From Candidatus Gastranaerophilales bacterium (GTDB lineage Bacteria; Cyanobacteriota; Vampirovibrionia; Gastranaerophilales; Gastranaerophilaceae): a stretch of DNA of 64,000 bases. The position numbers were made by a program, and so were the translations under genes. Shown piece by piece: positions 1-8,948 of this stretch. Location of the stretch: NCBI GenBank assembly GCA_900768915.1, contig CAAGEQ010000014.1:1-64000 (forward strand). Direction: 5' to 3'. The notes under the pieces were generated by a model. That model had not been told where the DNA came from and searched no databases. It was given only the letters and a program-made list of their open reading frames with translations. Position 1 is the first letter of the stretch. Each line of letters starts with the position of its first letter.

Positions 1-154
1 AAACAATACTTAATTGTTTTATTCGGCAGAGTGCAGTCGCTCATTTTATTTGCTCTGCAAATATTATTCGCTATGCTCCGTGCTACTTCGAGTTTCGGAT
101 TGCGTCCTCACACCCTCTCACAAAACAATACTCAATTGTTTTGTTCGGCAGAGT
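1..154. repeat. Intergenic direct repeat, two 32-bp copies
   Basis: Positions 1-32 and 123-154 are the same sequence with 30 of 32 bases identical. Each copy starts with a small inverted repeat (AAACAAT, 5-nt spacer, ATTGTTT) followed by TTCGGCAGAGT. The stretch between them looks richer in GC than the neighbouring genes. The first copy touches the window edge, so the element may continue to the left. No open reading frame of note lies here. It is probably a dispersed intergenic repeat or a remnant of one. Confidence 0.5.
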
Positions 155-208
155 ACAAAATTCGCAAATTCGCAATGACGAAAAATAAAATATAACAAAT
201 ATCACGTA

Positions 209-310
209 ACTAAAAATAGGCAATAGCGGAGTGAACCGAGAATGTTAATGAAACACAATGTCGAACTATTTTGCTAGTTGCAGAAGCGTGGTTTTACTCC
301 TATTTGTAGT
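209..310. repeat. Imperfect ~100-nt inverted repeat
   Basis: ACTAAAAATAGG at 209-220 pairs with CCTATTTGTAGT at 299-310 with one mismatch. Inside it, GGAGTGAACC (228-237) roughly matches the complement of the bases just before 300. Together they could fold into a long interrupted hairpin of about 100 nt. It may be a small non-autonomous element or a folded leader. No gene is seen here; the rest of 1-403 shows nothing I can name. Confidence 0.3.
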
Positions 311-403
311 ATTTATGAAATATAAAGAAATATTAAGTATGCTAAAATAAAAAATGAACAATCTTATTTTTGAATCGTTATATAAATGTAAGAGGTATAA
401 ATT

Positions 404-748
404 ATGACGAAGAAATGTAATAAATTTGAGACTTTATTTACTTTTGCAGACAAGAAAACATTGTTGGAGCATATCGCACAATGTGAGGATTGTCGCAAAG
501 AATATGAAAAGATGAATAAAGTTTCTGGATTGATACAAGAGGTAAAACCACATTATAAAAAAAGTAGATTTCATGCTGTGCAAGTAGCATGTGTGTTGTT
601 TGCTTTTATTATAGGTGGTGTAACATTCCAGATTGCTGATTCAAATTATGGTATTGTAGATACTATAAAATATGGTCAACAATTTACGGCTCAAGATTTA
701 GGTTTTCAAACCGATGATTATGGTTTGTTGATGGTGGATGGTGAATGA
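404..748 (+). CDS. Membrane anti-sigma factor with zinc-finger-like N-terminus
   Basis: This 114-residue protein has the H-x3-C-x2-C signature of zinc-binding anti-sigma factors (H23, C27, C30) in its cytoplasmic N-terminus. One hydrophobic segment follows at about residues 58-78, then a short C-terminal tail outside. Such proteins hold an ECF sigma factor inactive at the inner membrane until an envelope signal arrives. The start has an AGAGG ribosome site. The stop codon overlaps the start of the sigma gene (ATGA at 745-748), so the two are translationally coupled. The order, anti-sigma before sigma, is the reverse of many ECF operons but is known from cnrYXH-type loci. The family assignment rests on the motif and context. 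Confidence 0.8.
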   Translation: MTKKCNKFETLFTFADKKTLLEHIAQCEDCRKEYEKMNKVSGLIQEVKPHYKKSRFHAVQVACVLFAFIIGGVTFQIADSNYGIVDTIKYGQQFTAQDLGFQTDDYGLLMVDGE

Positions 749-1242
749 ATTTCAAAGATATAATCAATTCTAATAAACAAAATGTAAGAAATATAATACG
801 ATTAATAACAAAAGAAACTAACGAAGATCTGGAACAAGAAGTTTTCGTTAAAGTATGGAAAAATCAAGATAAATATGAAGAGAAAGGCAGTTTTAAATCT
901 TGGATAAATACCATTGCAAAAAATATTTCAAAAGATTATTTGAAATCAAATGTTAAAAAAAATGAAAATAATGCAACTTCCGATGATTTGGTTGTTAATT
1001 CAATAAAGGATACAAAATCATCACCAGAAAACAAACTGTTAAGCAAAATTAGACAAAAAAAGATAATAGGAGCAATTGATAGTTTAAAACCAAAATTGAA
1101 AGAAGTAATAATGTTATGTGATATTGATGGTTGTACTTATGAAGATGCTGCAAAACAGTTGGGTGTTCCGATTGGTACAATCAAGTCAAGGTTATATAAT
1201 GCAAAAAAAGAATTGGCACTAAAATTGCAAGATTTGTTATAG
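745..1242 (+). CDS. ECF (RpoE-like) sigma factor
   Basis: At 165 residues this has the usual length and two-domain build of an ECF sigma factor. Region 2 is recognisable at about residues 28-70 (EDLEQEVFVKVW, then a SWINTIAKN segment that contacts the -10 element). Region 4 is near the C-terminus, with the helix-turn-helix TYEDAAKQLGVPIGTIKSRL. It should direct RNA polymerase to a small regulon, probably including its own operon and the periplasmic protein gene downstream. It starts inside the anti-sigma stop codon, so the pair is coupled. The inducing signal cannot be read from the sequence. Confidence 0.88.
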   Translation: MNFKDIINSNKQNVRNIIRLITKETNEDLEQEVFVKVWKNQDKYEEKGSFKSWINTIAKNISKDYLKSNVKKNENNATSDDLVVNSIKDTKSSPENKLLSKIRQKKIIGAIDSLKPKLKEVIMLCDIDGCTYEDAAKQLGVPIGTIKSRLYNAKKELALKLQDLL

Positions 1243-1352
1243 AAAGGACAATTACACGTAAATATTACGGATAGAATAGATAATTATTAAGGTAAAAATG
1301 TCCGTTTAAGAATTAAAAGAATAGTGAGTACATTAAAAGAAAGGATTACCCT

Positions 1353-1880
1353 ATGAAAAGAACTTTATTAGTAGCATCATTGTTAGTATTAGGTGGTGCA
1401 ATGGCTTATGCTGGACCACAAGGTGAACCACCAATGGGACCACATCCAATGGATGGACCTTGTTGTGCTAGACCTTGTCCAAATCATTGTGGACCAAAAG
1501 TTGATATAGAACAAAAATTAAAATTAACTCCAGACCAAAAAGCAAAAGCAAAAGCTTTAAGAATGGAAGCAAGAGAACAAATGCGACCAATTATTGAGGC
1601 AATCAAAACTAAAAAAGAACAAAAAGAAATAATTAAACATAATCGTTCTTTGACTGCTGCTGCTCAATGTGAACAAGTTGAAAAATTGAATAATCAAATT
1701 AATGAATTAAAACGTCAGGCACGTGATATTAGAATTAAAAATGAACGTGATTTTGAAGCATTGTTGACAGCAAAACAAAAGAAAGAATTAGCAAAAATTA
1801 AAGAAAATGCTCGTAAAGAAATGATGAAAAATCATAAGAAACAACCTCCAAAATGTCCTCCAAGAGGTCCACAAAAATAG
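1353..1880 (+). CDS. Periplasmic Spy/CpxP-like protein, Cys-rich
   Basis: The protein has a signal peptide (about residues 1-20, ending AYA before GPQ) and then a long charged helical region. It carries two LTxxQ motifs, LTPDQ near residue 58 and LTAKQ near residue 145, the hallmark of the Spy/CpxP/CnrX group. A cluster CCARPCPNHC lies at 37-46, with one more Cys near the Pro-rich C-terminus, so metal or thiol sensing is possible. It follows the anti-sigma/sigma pair by 110 bp and has its own ribosome site (GAAAGGA). By analogy with CnrX or CpxP it could sense envelope stress or metal, or act as a chaperone. Its specific role is inference. Confidence 0.72.
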   Translation: MKRTLLVASLLVLGGAMAYAGPQGEPPMGPHPMDGPCCARPCPNHCGPKVDIEQKLKLTPDQKAKAKALRMEAREQMRPIIEAIKTKKEQKEIIKHNRSLTAAAQCEQVEKLNNQINELKRQARDIRIKNERDFEALLTAKQKKELAKIKENARKEMMKNHKKQPPKCPPRGPQK

Positions 1881-1906
1881 TAACATAACATTCTATTGAT
1901 AATCTG

Positions 1907-1934
1907 GTGCCGTATGTAATTATACATACGGCAC
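1907..1934. terminator. Bidirectional terminator between convergent genes
   Basis: A perfect 12-bp stem (GTGCCGTATGTA, loop ATTA) is followed by TTTGTAATTTT on the plus strand. It sits between the plus-strand Spy-like gene and the minus-strand rqcP, so it can serve both. Confidence 0.8.
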
Positions 1935-1943
1935 TTTGTAATT

Positions 1944-2204
1944 TTATTCTTCGTCCTCATCTTTAATTATTTCGTAAAGAGTCGAGGCTAATTGTGTCGG
2001 TACATTCCCTTGTGGAATTTCTAAAACTTTTGCTTGAACAGTCTTATTTGCATATTCAATCATTATAATATCACCAACTTTTAATTGTTTTGCCGGTTTC
2101 GCAATTGTTCCGTTTACGAAAACTCTACCAAGTTCGGAAATACTATTTGCAACGGTTCTTCTTTTTACTAATCTAGATACTTTTAAAAACTTGTCTAATC
2201 TCAT
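1944..2204 (-). CDS. rqcP: RqcP/YabO-like S4-domain RNA-binding protein
   Basis: Nearly all of this 86-residue protein is an S4 RNA-binding domain, starting MRLDKFLKVSRLVKRRT, which closely matches Bacillus RqcP (YabO). RqcP binds the 50S subunit and helps RqcH add alanine tails to stalled nascent chains in ribosome-associated quality control. The related Hsp15 (HslR) family is the alternative, but the length and the opening residues fit RqcP better. The tail is acidic (DEDEE). The start has AAAGGT upstream. No rqcH is present in the window. Confidence 0.82.
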   Translation of the reverse strand: MRLDKFLKVSRLVKRRTVANSISELGRVFVNGTIAKPAKQLKVGDIIMIEYANKTVQAKVLEIPQGNVPTQLASTLYEIIKDEDEE

Positions 2205-2224
2205 AATTACCTTTAAATAAACTT

Positions 2225-2255
2225 AAAAAAACTGGCATGAAGTACTCATGCCAGT
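2225..2255 (-). terminator. Rho-independent terminator of the ROK kinase gene
   Basis: A 10-bp stem ACTGGCATGA (2231-2240) pairs with 2246-2255 around a 5-nt loop. On the minus strand it is followed by six T residues. Confidence 0.82.
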
Positions 2256-2271
2256 CAATATGCTATAAAAC

Positions 2272-3219
2272 TTATGATTTAATCAAAAGGCTAGCACCGA
2301 TAACACCAGCAGTGTTACCAAGTTGAGCAGGAACAACTTGAACAGTTGAACCAGCGATAGGCATAGCACGTTTAACTAAAGTTTCTTTGATTGGATTCAT
2401 AAGAATGTCACCAGCAGCGGCAACACCACCACCAATAATAATCTTTTCAGGGTTTAACAAGTTAACAACACTTGCTAGACCAACGCCAATGTATTCTCCA
2501 ACGATAGTGAAAATACGTTTTGCAACAGGATCACCTTGTTTTGCTGCTTCTGAAACGATGTATGGTGTAATATCAGGGTTTGCTAGTTCTCTATATTTTG
2601 TAGATTTTCCACCTTTGATATATTCTTCAGCAAGAGCAACAATGCTAGGTCCAGAAGCAAATGCTTCTAAACAACCTCTGTCACCGCAACCACAAAGTGG
2701 TCCACCATTCATATCAAGTTTGATATGACCGATTTCACCAGCAGCATTGCTAGCACCTCTAACAAGTTTACCATTGATGATTAAACCTGAACCAATACCT
2801 GTACCAACAGTTATACAGATTAGGTTTTCACAACCAACACCTGCACCAAAGTTTAATTCTCCAAGAGCAGCACATCTTACATCGTTATCAACTCTTGTAG
2901 GAATTTTGAATTCTTTTTCCATAATTTCTGCAATAGGAACTTCTACCCAGCCAGGAATATTTGGAGCAAGTCTTACAATACCTTTTTTGCAATCAATTTG
3001 TCCTGGGAAACCAAAACCCATACCTTCAATATCTTTTGCTGCAGTTTTAGTTTCTTTTAGCAAATCTCTGATTGCTTCTTTCATATTATTAATTGTGTAT
3101 TCATAACCCATTTCGGCTCTTGTTGGAATTGAGTTTGAATAAATAATACTTCCTTTGTCATTGACTAGTGCAATTTTTACATTTGTACCGCCAACATCAA
3201 TACCTATTCTGTTACCCAT
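2272..3219 (-). CDS. glk: ROK-family glucokinase
   Basis: This 315-residue ROK kinase phosphorylates a hexose, most likely glucose, with ATP in the cytosol to feed glycolysis. The phosphate-binding motif IGIDVGGTNVKIALV is at the N-terminus. The ROK zinc motif CGCGDRGCLEAFASG and the active-site stretch around RVDNDVRCAALGE are also visible. A longer reading frame opens 15 codons earlier, but AAGGAGA lies just ahead of the ATG at 3219, so I take that start. The exact sugar (glucose or an N-acetyl sugar) cannot be settled from sequence. The gene is alone, with its own terminator, and diverges from the signalling gene at 3357. Confidence 0.85.
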   Translation of the reverse strand: MGNRIGIDVGGTNVKIALVNDKGSIIYSNSIPTRAEMGYEYTINNMKEAIRDLLKETKTAAKDIEGMGFGFPGQIDCKKGIVRLAPNIPGWVEVPIAEIMEKEFKIPTRVDNDVRCAALGELNFGAGVGCENLICITVGTGIGSGLIINGKLVRGASNAAGEIGHIKLDMNGGPLCGCGDRGCLEAFASGPSIVALAEEYIKGGKSTKYRELANPDITPYIVSEAAKQGDPVAKRIFTIVGEYIGVGLASVVNLLNPEKIIIGGGVAAAGDILMNPIKETLVKRAMPIAGSTVQVVPAQLGNTAGVIGASLLIKS

Positions 3220-3356
3220 TAGTGTCTCCTTACTTTTAATATAATTAAATAGTATATTAAACATTTTGTTTCGTAAAGATGAGAATTAAATTAATAGGTG
3301 TAATATTTCAATAAATGTAGTATAATTAACACACACATATTAAACGAGGTATTTAG

Positions 3357-5252
3357 ATGGGTTTATGGGATAAGTTTAATAACTTCAAAGATAAGATAAA
3401 TGCTGTTGAAACTAATATTTATACATCGAGAAAAGATTTTATGGAGGTTTATGAAAAGAATCTTCAATTAGAGGCTGAAATAAAAGAAAGAACTGAAGAA
3501 CTTGAAGTCGCTAACCAAAGACTTGTTACAGTTCAACATATATGGGAAATGATGAACTCATCTCAACCTTTGACAAATGTTTTAGATTCAATTGTTAATA
3601 GTTTACAAGGTGAATTAGGATATTTGTTCAGTTGTATTGTTCAAAAGAAAGTAGATAATAACGGTGCATATTTAGAAGTTTTAGCAGATTCAAAATGTGA
3701 GTTTGCTGATGATATTATCGCTATTACTGGCAAATCTATTTATGATATGCGTTTACATTGGCATCAAGATGATGACATTGATTACCATATAAATAATAAT
3801 AAAATTTTTCAAAGTAAGGATACAAATTTTGCTCTATCTGTAACTTTTCCGGAATTACCTAAGAAATATATTTCAGAAATTTGTTCAAAAACATCTTTAT
3901 CTTCTTATATATTGATTCCATTAAGAAGTAATGGTAATCATTTTGGTTCTTTAATTGTATTATCAACAAGAAATGAAGCGACTGAGACTGAATTGAATTT
4001 TTTGAGATTGTTTTCAAAACAAATTGAATTAGCAATTACTATTGCTAATTTATTCCAAACAGTTAAAGAACAAGCAATAACAGATGGATTAACAGGTTTA
4101 AATAACAGAAGATATTTTGAGGAAGAAGCACAAAAAGAAGTTTTAAGGGCTCAACGTCAAGATCAAAAGTTTACGATTATTGGATTAGACTTAGACCATT
4201 TAAAACGTATCAATGATAATTTTGGTCATTCTTGTGGGGATATTGCAATTAAGACTGTTGCTGATGTTTTAAAAACAAATGCTCGTTCTATTGATATAGC
4301 AGCAAGAATGGGTGGCGAAGAATTTAATTTGTTATTACCAGGAGTTGATCATAATGGTGGTTTGATTGCTGCAGAAAGAATTAGAAAGGCAATAGCCGAT
4401 GTTAGTATTGAAGTTATTGGACATATTACAGCAAGTATTGGCGTTGCAACCTTTGGTGAACATTCAAATAATTTGAATGAATTAATGGAGTTGACTGACC
4501 AAGCAATGTATTCTTCTAAGAAAAATGGAAGAAATAGGGTTACTCTTGCTAATCCTGAAGAACTTGAATCTTGGCAAGATATTGCGATTGATTCATTTGT
4601 TGAAATTCTTAAAAATGAAAAAATGCCAATTGATAAATCAGTTTCAGAACACATGAATAAGATGCTCGAAAAATTAGCATTAGATCATGATGCTTTATAT
4701 ACAGTATCTGATATGTTATCAGCATTATATAATCCAAATCACAAAAAAGGTTCCGCAAAAGATAAAATTGTTATTGCAAATTCTTTAGCAAAACGTTTTG
4801 AATTATCAAAAGAAGATACTGATAAATTGAAGGTTGCAATATTATTATATGACATTGGTAATATGTTGTTACCAAAAGAAATTTTACAAAAAAGAACTCC
4901 TTTAACTGATAATGAGATTAAAATGATAAAATCTCACCCAGTTATTGCTGCAAAAGATATATTGAAACCTATATCTGTGGTTCAAGATATTATTCCAATT
5001 ATTGAACATCATCACGAAAATTGGGACGGCTCAGGTTATCCCGGAAATGTTTCAGGACAAGATATTCCATTATGTTCTCAAATGGTTTTGATTATTGATG
5101 CTTATTTTGCATTAATTGAGCCTAGACCTTATAGACAAGCAAAAACTAAGAATGAGGCAATTGCAATTATTCGTGATGGTATTGATAAAAAATGGAATGC
5201 AAAGATTGCAGAAGAATTTATCTCTATCATAACAACTGATTCTCAAGGTTAA
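3357..5252 (+). CDS. GAF-GGDEF-HD(GYP-like) signalling protein
   Basis: This 631-residue cytosolic protein has an N-terminal coiled coil (about 20-60) and a GAF-type sensor region (about 75-230). A GGDEF diguanylate cyclase domain follows at about 240-400, with DGLTGLNNRR and an intact GGEEF near residue 320. The C-terminal domain (about 440-615) resembles HD-GYP c-di-GMP phosphodiesterases: HHHENWDGSGYPG, a PRPYRQ segment and a LPKEIL segment are kept. The HD pair itself is changed: the usual HDIGK reads YDIGN near residue 498. The cyclase half therefore looks active, while the HD half may be inactive or only bind ligand. ACGAGGT precedes the start. It diverges from the glucokinase gene. Confidence 0.85.
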   Translation: MGLWDKFNNFKDKINAVETNIYTSRKDFMEVYEKNLQLEAEIKERTEELEVANQRLVTVQHIWEMMNSSQPLTNVLDSIVNSLQGELGYLFSCIVQKKVDNNGAYLEVLADSKCEFADDIIAITGKSIYDMRLHWHQDDDIDYHINNNKIFQSKDTNFALSVTFPELPKKYISEICSKTSLSSYILIPLRSNGNHFGSLIVLSTRNEATETELNFLRLFSKQIELAITIANLFQTVKEQAITDGLTGLNNRRYFEEEAQKEVLRAQRQDQKFTIIGLDLDHLKRINDNFGHSCGDIAIKTVADVLKTNARSIDIAARMGGEEFNLLLPGVDHNGGLIAAERIRKAIADVSIEVIGHITASIGVATFGEHSNNLNELMELTDQAMYSSKKNGRNRVTLANPEELESWQDIAIDSFVEILKNEKMPIDKSVSEHMNKMLEKLALDHDALYTVSDMLSALYNPNHKKGSAKDKIVIANSLAKRFELSKEDTDKLKVAILLYDIGNMLLPKEILQKRTPLTDNEIKMIKSHPVIAAKDILKPISVVQDIIPIIEHHHENWDGSGYPGNVSGQDIPLCSQMVLIIDAYFALIEPRPYRQAKTKNEAIAIIRDGIDKKWNAKIAEEFISIITTDSQG

Positions 5253-5347
5253 TTAAATAATCTTTACCAATCGTTTTAAATATAGTTATAACCGTTATTA
5301 TGTATTGTAAAAAAGTATAAATTTTTTGTTAATTTTACTTAATTTTT

Positions 5348-5376
5348 TTGACATGCCTTATCTTTTGGTGTGTAAT
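5348..5376 (+). promoter_or_regulatory. Probable sigma-70-type promoter of smc
   Basis: TTGACA at 5348-5353 and TGTAAT at 5371-5376 are 17 bp apart, followed by an AT-rich stretch and the smc start at 5404. The -35 is a perfect match and the -10 matches 5 of 6 bases. Confidence 0.55.
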
Positions 5377-5403
5377 TATATAATAATACAGTTTGGGTAG
5401 GAT

Positions 5404-8400
5404 ATGTACATAAAACAAATAGAAATCGACAATTTTAAGTCGTTTGCTACAAAAATAGAAATACCTCTACTGAAAGGATTTTCAACTATCGTAGGGCCTA
5501 ACGGATCAGGAAAAAGCAACATTATTGATGCAGTGTTGTTCGCTCTTGGTTTGGCATCTTCTAGAAACTTACGTGCAGAAAAAATCGAAGACTTTATATC
5601 AACCTACACAAAAAGAAATGAGGCTATTGTAAAAGTAGTTTTCGCAGAAGGCGAAAATGGTGAAGAGTTTAGCATTGCAAGAAGAATTAAAAAATCTACT
5701 CAAGGTTATAATAGCGTTTACTACCTAAATGATAAAGTTACTACTCATACTGAAATTCTTATGAAACTTGAAAAATATAACGTTACTCCAACAAGTTACA
5801 ACGTTGTTATGCAAGGTGATGTTACAAGTATCATTAGTGCAACAGACAATGATAGACGTAAGATTATTGATGAAATTGCAGGTGTTGCTGATTTCGATAG
5901 ACAGATTAAACAAGCAAATGAAAAGTTGGATTCTGTAGAAATCAGTGTTAAGAACTCTACAATTATGTTAAATGAGGTTGAAACTCGATTAGAACAACTA
6001 AAAGAAGAAAAGGAAGTTGCTTTAAAATATCAAAAATTAAAAGATGAAAAGAATGGACTTGAAAGTCAAGTTAATACCGTTCGTTTCTTTGATATTAAAA
6101 ATAAATTAGAACAAGCACATACAAACATTCTTGAATTTCAAAAGAAAGAAAAAAATGAAAAAGTTAAAACAAAAGATTTAGAAGAACGTTTAAAACTTGT
6201 TAAGGAAAAATATGAAGAAGTTTGTTCTACAGTTAGAGAAAAAGGTGAAGGACATTTATTAGAGGTTCAAAAACAGGTTGAAGAATGTAAGGGCGAAATT
6301 TCAAGAAAAGAAAATGCTATAAACTTCGAAGAAAAACAAATTCAAGATAAGAAAAAGACTATTGAAAATTCTAAAAATGGTATTGAAAATCATAATTCAA
6401 AAATTGAATTAGCAAATCAAAATATCAAATCTCGTGAGGTTGATATTCAAGTTACTGATGAAGAATTAGATAAACAACGTGCAGAAAGAAAACGTATAAC
6501 AGAGGATATGACTGGTCTTAATGAAAATGTTGACCAACAAATGAAAAATAGAGAAGAATTAAGAAAACAGTTAGATTCTTTGAAAGATAAAGAAACTGCA
6601 TTGATTCAAAAACAAATTCCATTGGAAACTGATTTGAAAAATATCAATGATAAGTTGAGTAATGCTAAAAAAAGTTTAGCAGATTATGACAAGATTAAAG
6701 TTGATTTTGAAGATAAAAAGGATAAATTAGAACTTCAAATAAATCAATTAACTACAGAGCAGAATGATTGTAAAATTGTTCAACAAAATGTTATGCACGA
6801 ATATGACAAGGTTTCTAATGAATTGACGGATCTTGAATTTGATTTGAGTGCAGCAAGAAAACAATTATATAAATTAGAAGCAAGAAAACAAGCAAGCGAA
6901 GTTACTAGTGGTAACAGAGCAATTCAAACAATAGAAAATGCAAATTTGGAAGGTGTTCACGCACCATTGTACAAATTGGGCAATGTTGATAAGGAATATG
7001 CAACAGCACTAGAAGTTGCTGTTGGTGGTAGAATGTCGCATATCGTTGTTGATGATCCTGATGTAGCGACAAGTGTTTTTGAAATTGTTCGTTCTGCAGG
7101 TGCTGGTCGTGTTACTTGTATTCCTTTAAACAAAATTGCTCAAGCACCATCTAGTTTGAATTTGCCTAGAGAAAAAGGTGTAATTGATTACGCAATCAAT
7201 TTGATTGACTTTGACGATATGTATTTAGATGCATTTTATTATGCAGTTGGCGGTACTATAGTAGTTGAAAATGATGCAGTTGCTAAAAGATTGATTCGTA
7301 AGTATAGAATGGTTACTTTAGATGGTACATTGTATGAAAAGACTGGTGCAATGACTGGTGGTGGGAAAATCACAACTGGTTTAAAATTTTCTGTTAATGA
7401 TGATGACGAGTTAGAAAAATATAAAAATCGTCTTCATGAAATGGAATTGAAATACCAACAAGCAAAAAATAAAAAGAAAGAATTAGAAGATAAACGAGAA
7501 AAAGTTCGTGCTGATTATTCAAATGCTATGACTGAATTGAATAAAGCAAATATTGAACTTAAAACTCTTGTTCAAACTTTTGAATCCTCTAAAACAAGTT
7601 ATACTCAAAACCAAGAGTATATAAAACTTTCTCAGCCTGAAATTGAAAGAATTACAAAAGAATTAGATAAGTTTGAAGAAAATCATATCAAACTTATTGA
7701 TGAAATGGCTGGAGTTAAAGAGAAAATTGAAGAAATTGAACAGTTGTTAGATGATAGTGATTTGAAAAAGTTAAAAGAATTAACAGCAGGAATAGAAGAA
7801 GAAATAAATCGTTTAGAATCTAACAAACGTAATTATGAAAATGAAATTAAGTCATTTAATATGGAAATAACATTCCATAATAATGCAATAGAAAATAATA
7901 AAGAAACTATTCAAAATTGTGAAAAAACAATTGTTGAAAGTGAAAAGAATAAAAAAATATTTGAAGAAGATATCAAAAATCTAAAAGTAAAATTGGAAGA
8001 TTTCGAAACTCAAATAAATGAAATTCGTGAGAAATTAGGTTCATTATTGAAAGAAAGAGATGAAATTAACGAACAGTTATTGAATCTTCAAACTGAACAT
8101 GGATTAAAACAAAAAGAACTAGAAAATATTGCGGAACAAATCGAATCATTTAAGGCTCGTAGAAGAGAAATTGAACCTCAATTAGATATTGCTAAAAAAG
8201 ATTTGGAAGAAGCAGGAGTTGAAATTTCTAAACTAGAACCTGTAGAAATGTCTATTGAAGAATTGAATGCTAAAATTCAAAGATTGTCTAAACGTATGGA
8301 CGATTTGGGTGCTGTTAATATGAATGCTATTGCTCAATTTGAAGAAGTTTCTCAAAGAGAAGAAGAATTGAAATCTAAAATTGAAACATTGACTCATGAA

Positions 8401-8913
8401 AGACATGAGATTATGAATAGAATGAATGGTTATGAACAATTGAAAAAAGATGCGTTTATGACTACTTATAACAATATCAATTCAAACTTTAAAGAATTGT
8501 ATCATCAATTATCAGGTGGTGAAGGTTCGTTAATATTAGAAAACGAATCATGTCCATTTGAGGGTGGTCTTGATATTGAGGCAAAACCTGGAGATAAACC
8601 AAAAGTTAAACTTAAAGGTTTGTCTGGTGGCGAAAAATCTGTTGCGGCATTGGCATTGGTATTTTCTATTCAAAAATATATGCCGGCACCTTTCTATGCA
8701 TTAGATGAGGTAGATTCTGCATTAGATCCAATTAACATTGATAAATTGGCAAGTATGATTAATACACAAGCAAAACAAATTCAGTTTGTTGTAGTTAGTC
8801 ACAGAAAACCAATGATTGAGGTATCAGACCGTTCAATAGGTGTAACACAAAAAGAAAAGGGTAAATCATTAGTATCAGGTGTTACAAATCACAAACAGGA
8901 AGTTCCTGTGTAA
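5404..8913 (+). CDS. smc: Chromosome condensation ATPase SMC
   Basis: Full-length SMC of 1169 residues. The Walker A GPNGSGKS is at residues 31-38, long coiled coils flank a hinge at about 510-670, and the C-terminal head holds the ABC signature LSGGEKS (about 1072) and Walker B ending FYALDEVDSALD (about 1100). Dimers with ScpA and ScpB form the bacterial condensin that organises and segregates the chromosome. The downstream order smc-scpA-scpB puts the whole complex in one operon; 35 bp separate smc from scpA. Many Lys/Glu/Asn-rich coiled-coil codons reflect the low GC content. The start follows GGTAGGAT. Confidence 0.97.
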   Translation: MYIKQIEIDNFKSFATKIEIPLLKGFSTIVGPNGSGKSNIIDAVLFALGLASSRNLRAEKIEDFISTYTKRNEAIVKVVFAEGENGEEFSIARRIKKSTQGYNSVYYLNDKVTTHTEILMKLEKYNVTPTSYNVVMQGDVTSIISATDNDRRKIIDEIAGVADFDRQIKQANEKLDSVEISVKNSTIMLNEVETRLEQLKEEKEVALKYQKLKDEKNGLESQVNTVRFFDIKNKLEQAHTNILEFQKKEKNEKVKTKDLEERLKLVKEKYEEVCSTVREKGEGHLLEVQKQVEECKGEISRKENAINFEEKQIQDKKKTIENSKNGIENHNSKIELANQNIKSREVDIQVTDEELDKQRAERKRITEDMTGLNENVDQQMKNREELRKQLDSLKDKETALIQKQIPLETDLKNINDKLSNAKKSLADYDKIKVDFEDKKDKLELQINQLTTEQNDCKIVQQNVMHEYDKVSNELTDLEFDLSAARKQLYKLEARKQASEVTSGNRAIQTIENANLEGVHAPLYKLGNVDKEYATALEVAVGGRMSHIVVDDPDVATSVFEIVRSAGAGRVTCIPLNKIAQAPSSLNLPREKGVIDYAINLIDFDDMYLDAFYYAVGGTIVVENDAVAKRLIRKYRMVTLDGTLYEKTGAMTGGGKITTGLKFSVNDDDELEKYKNRLHEMELKYQQAKNKKKELEDKREKVRADYSNAMTELNKANIELKTLVQTFESSKTSYTQNQEYIKLSQPEIERITKELDKFEENHIKLIDEMAGVKEKIEEIEQLLDDSDLKKLKELTAGIEEEINRLESNKRNYENEIKSFNMEITFHNNAIENNKETIQNCEKTIVESEKNKKIFEEDIKNLKVKLEDFETQINEIREKLGSLLKERDEINEQLLNLQTEHGLKQKELENIAEQIESFKARRREIEPQLDIAKKDLEEAGVEISKLEPVEMSIEELNAKIQRLSKRMDDLGAVNMNAIAQFEEVSQREEELKSKIETLTHERHEIMNRMNGYEQLKKDAFMTTYNNINSNFKELYHQLSGGEGSLILENESCPFEGGLDIEAKPGDKPKVKLKGLSGGEKSVAALALVFSIQKYMPAPFYALDEVDSALDPINIDKLASMINTQAKQIQFVVVSHRKPMIEVSDRSIGVTQKEKGKSLVSGVTNHKQEVPV

Positions 8914-8948
8914 TATATGAAACTTGGGAAAAGATTTAAAGAGGAAAT

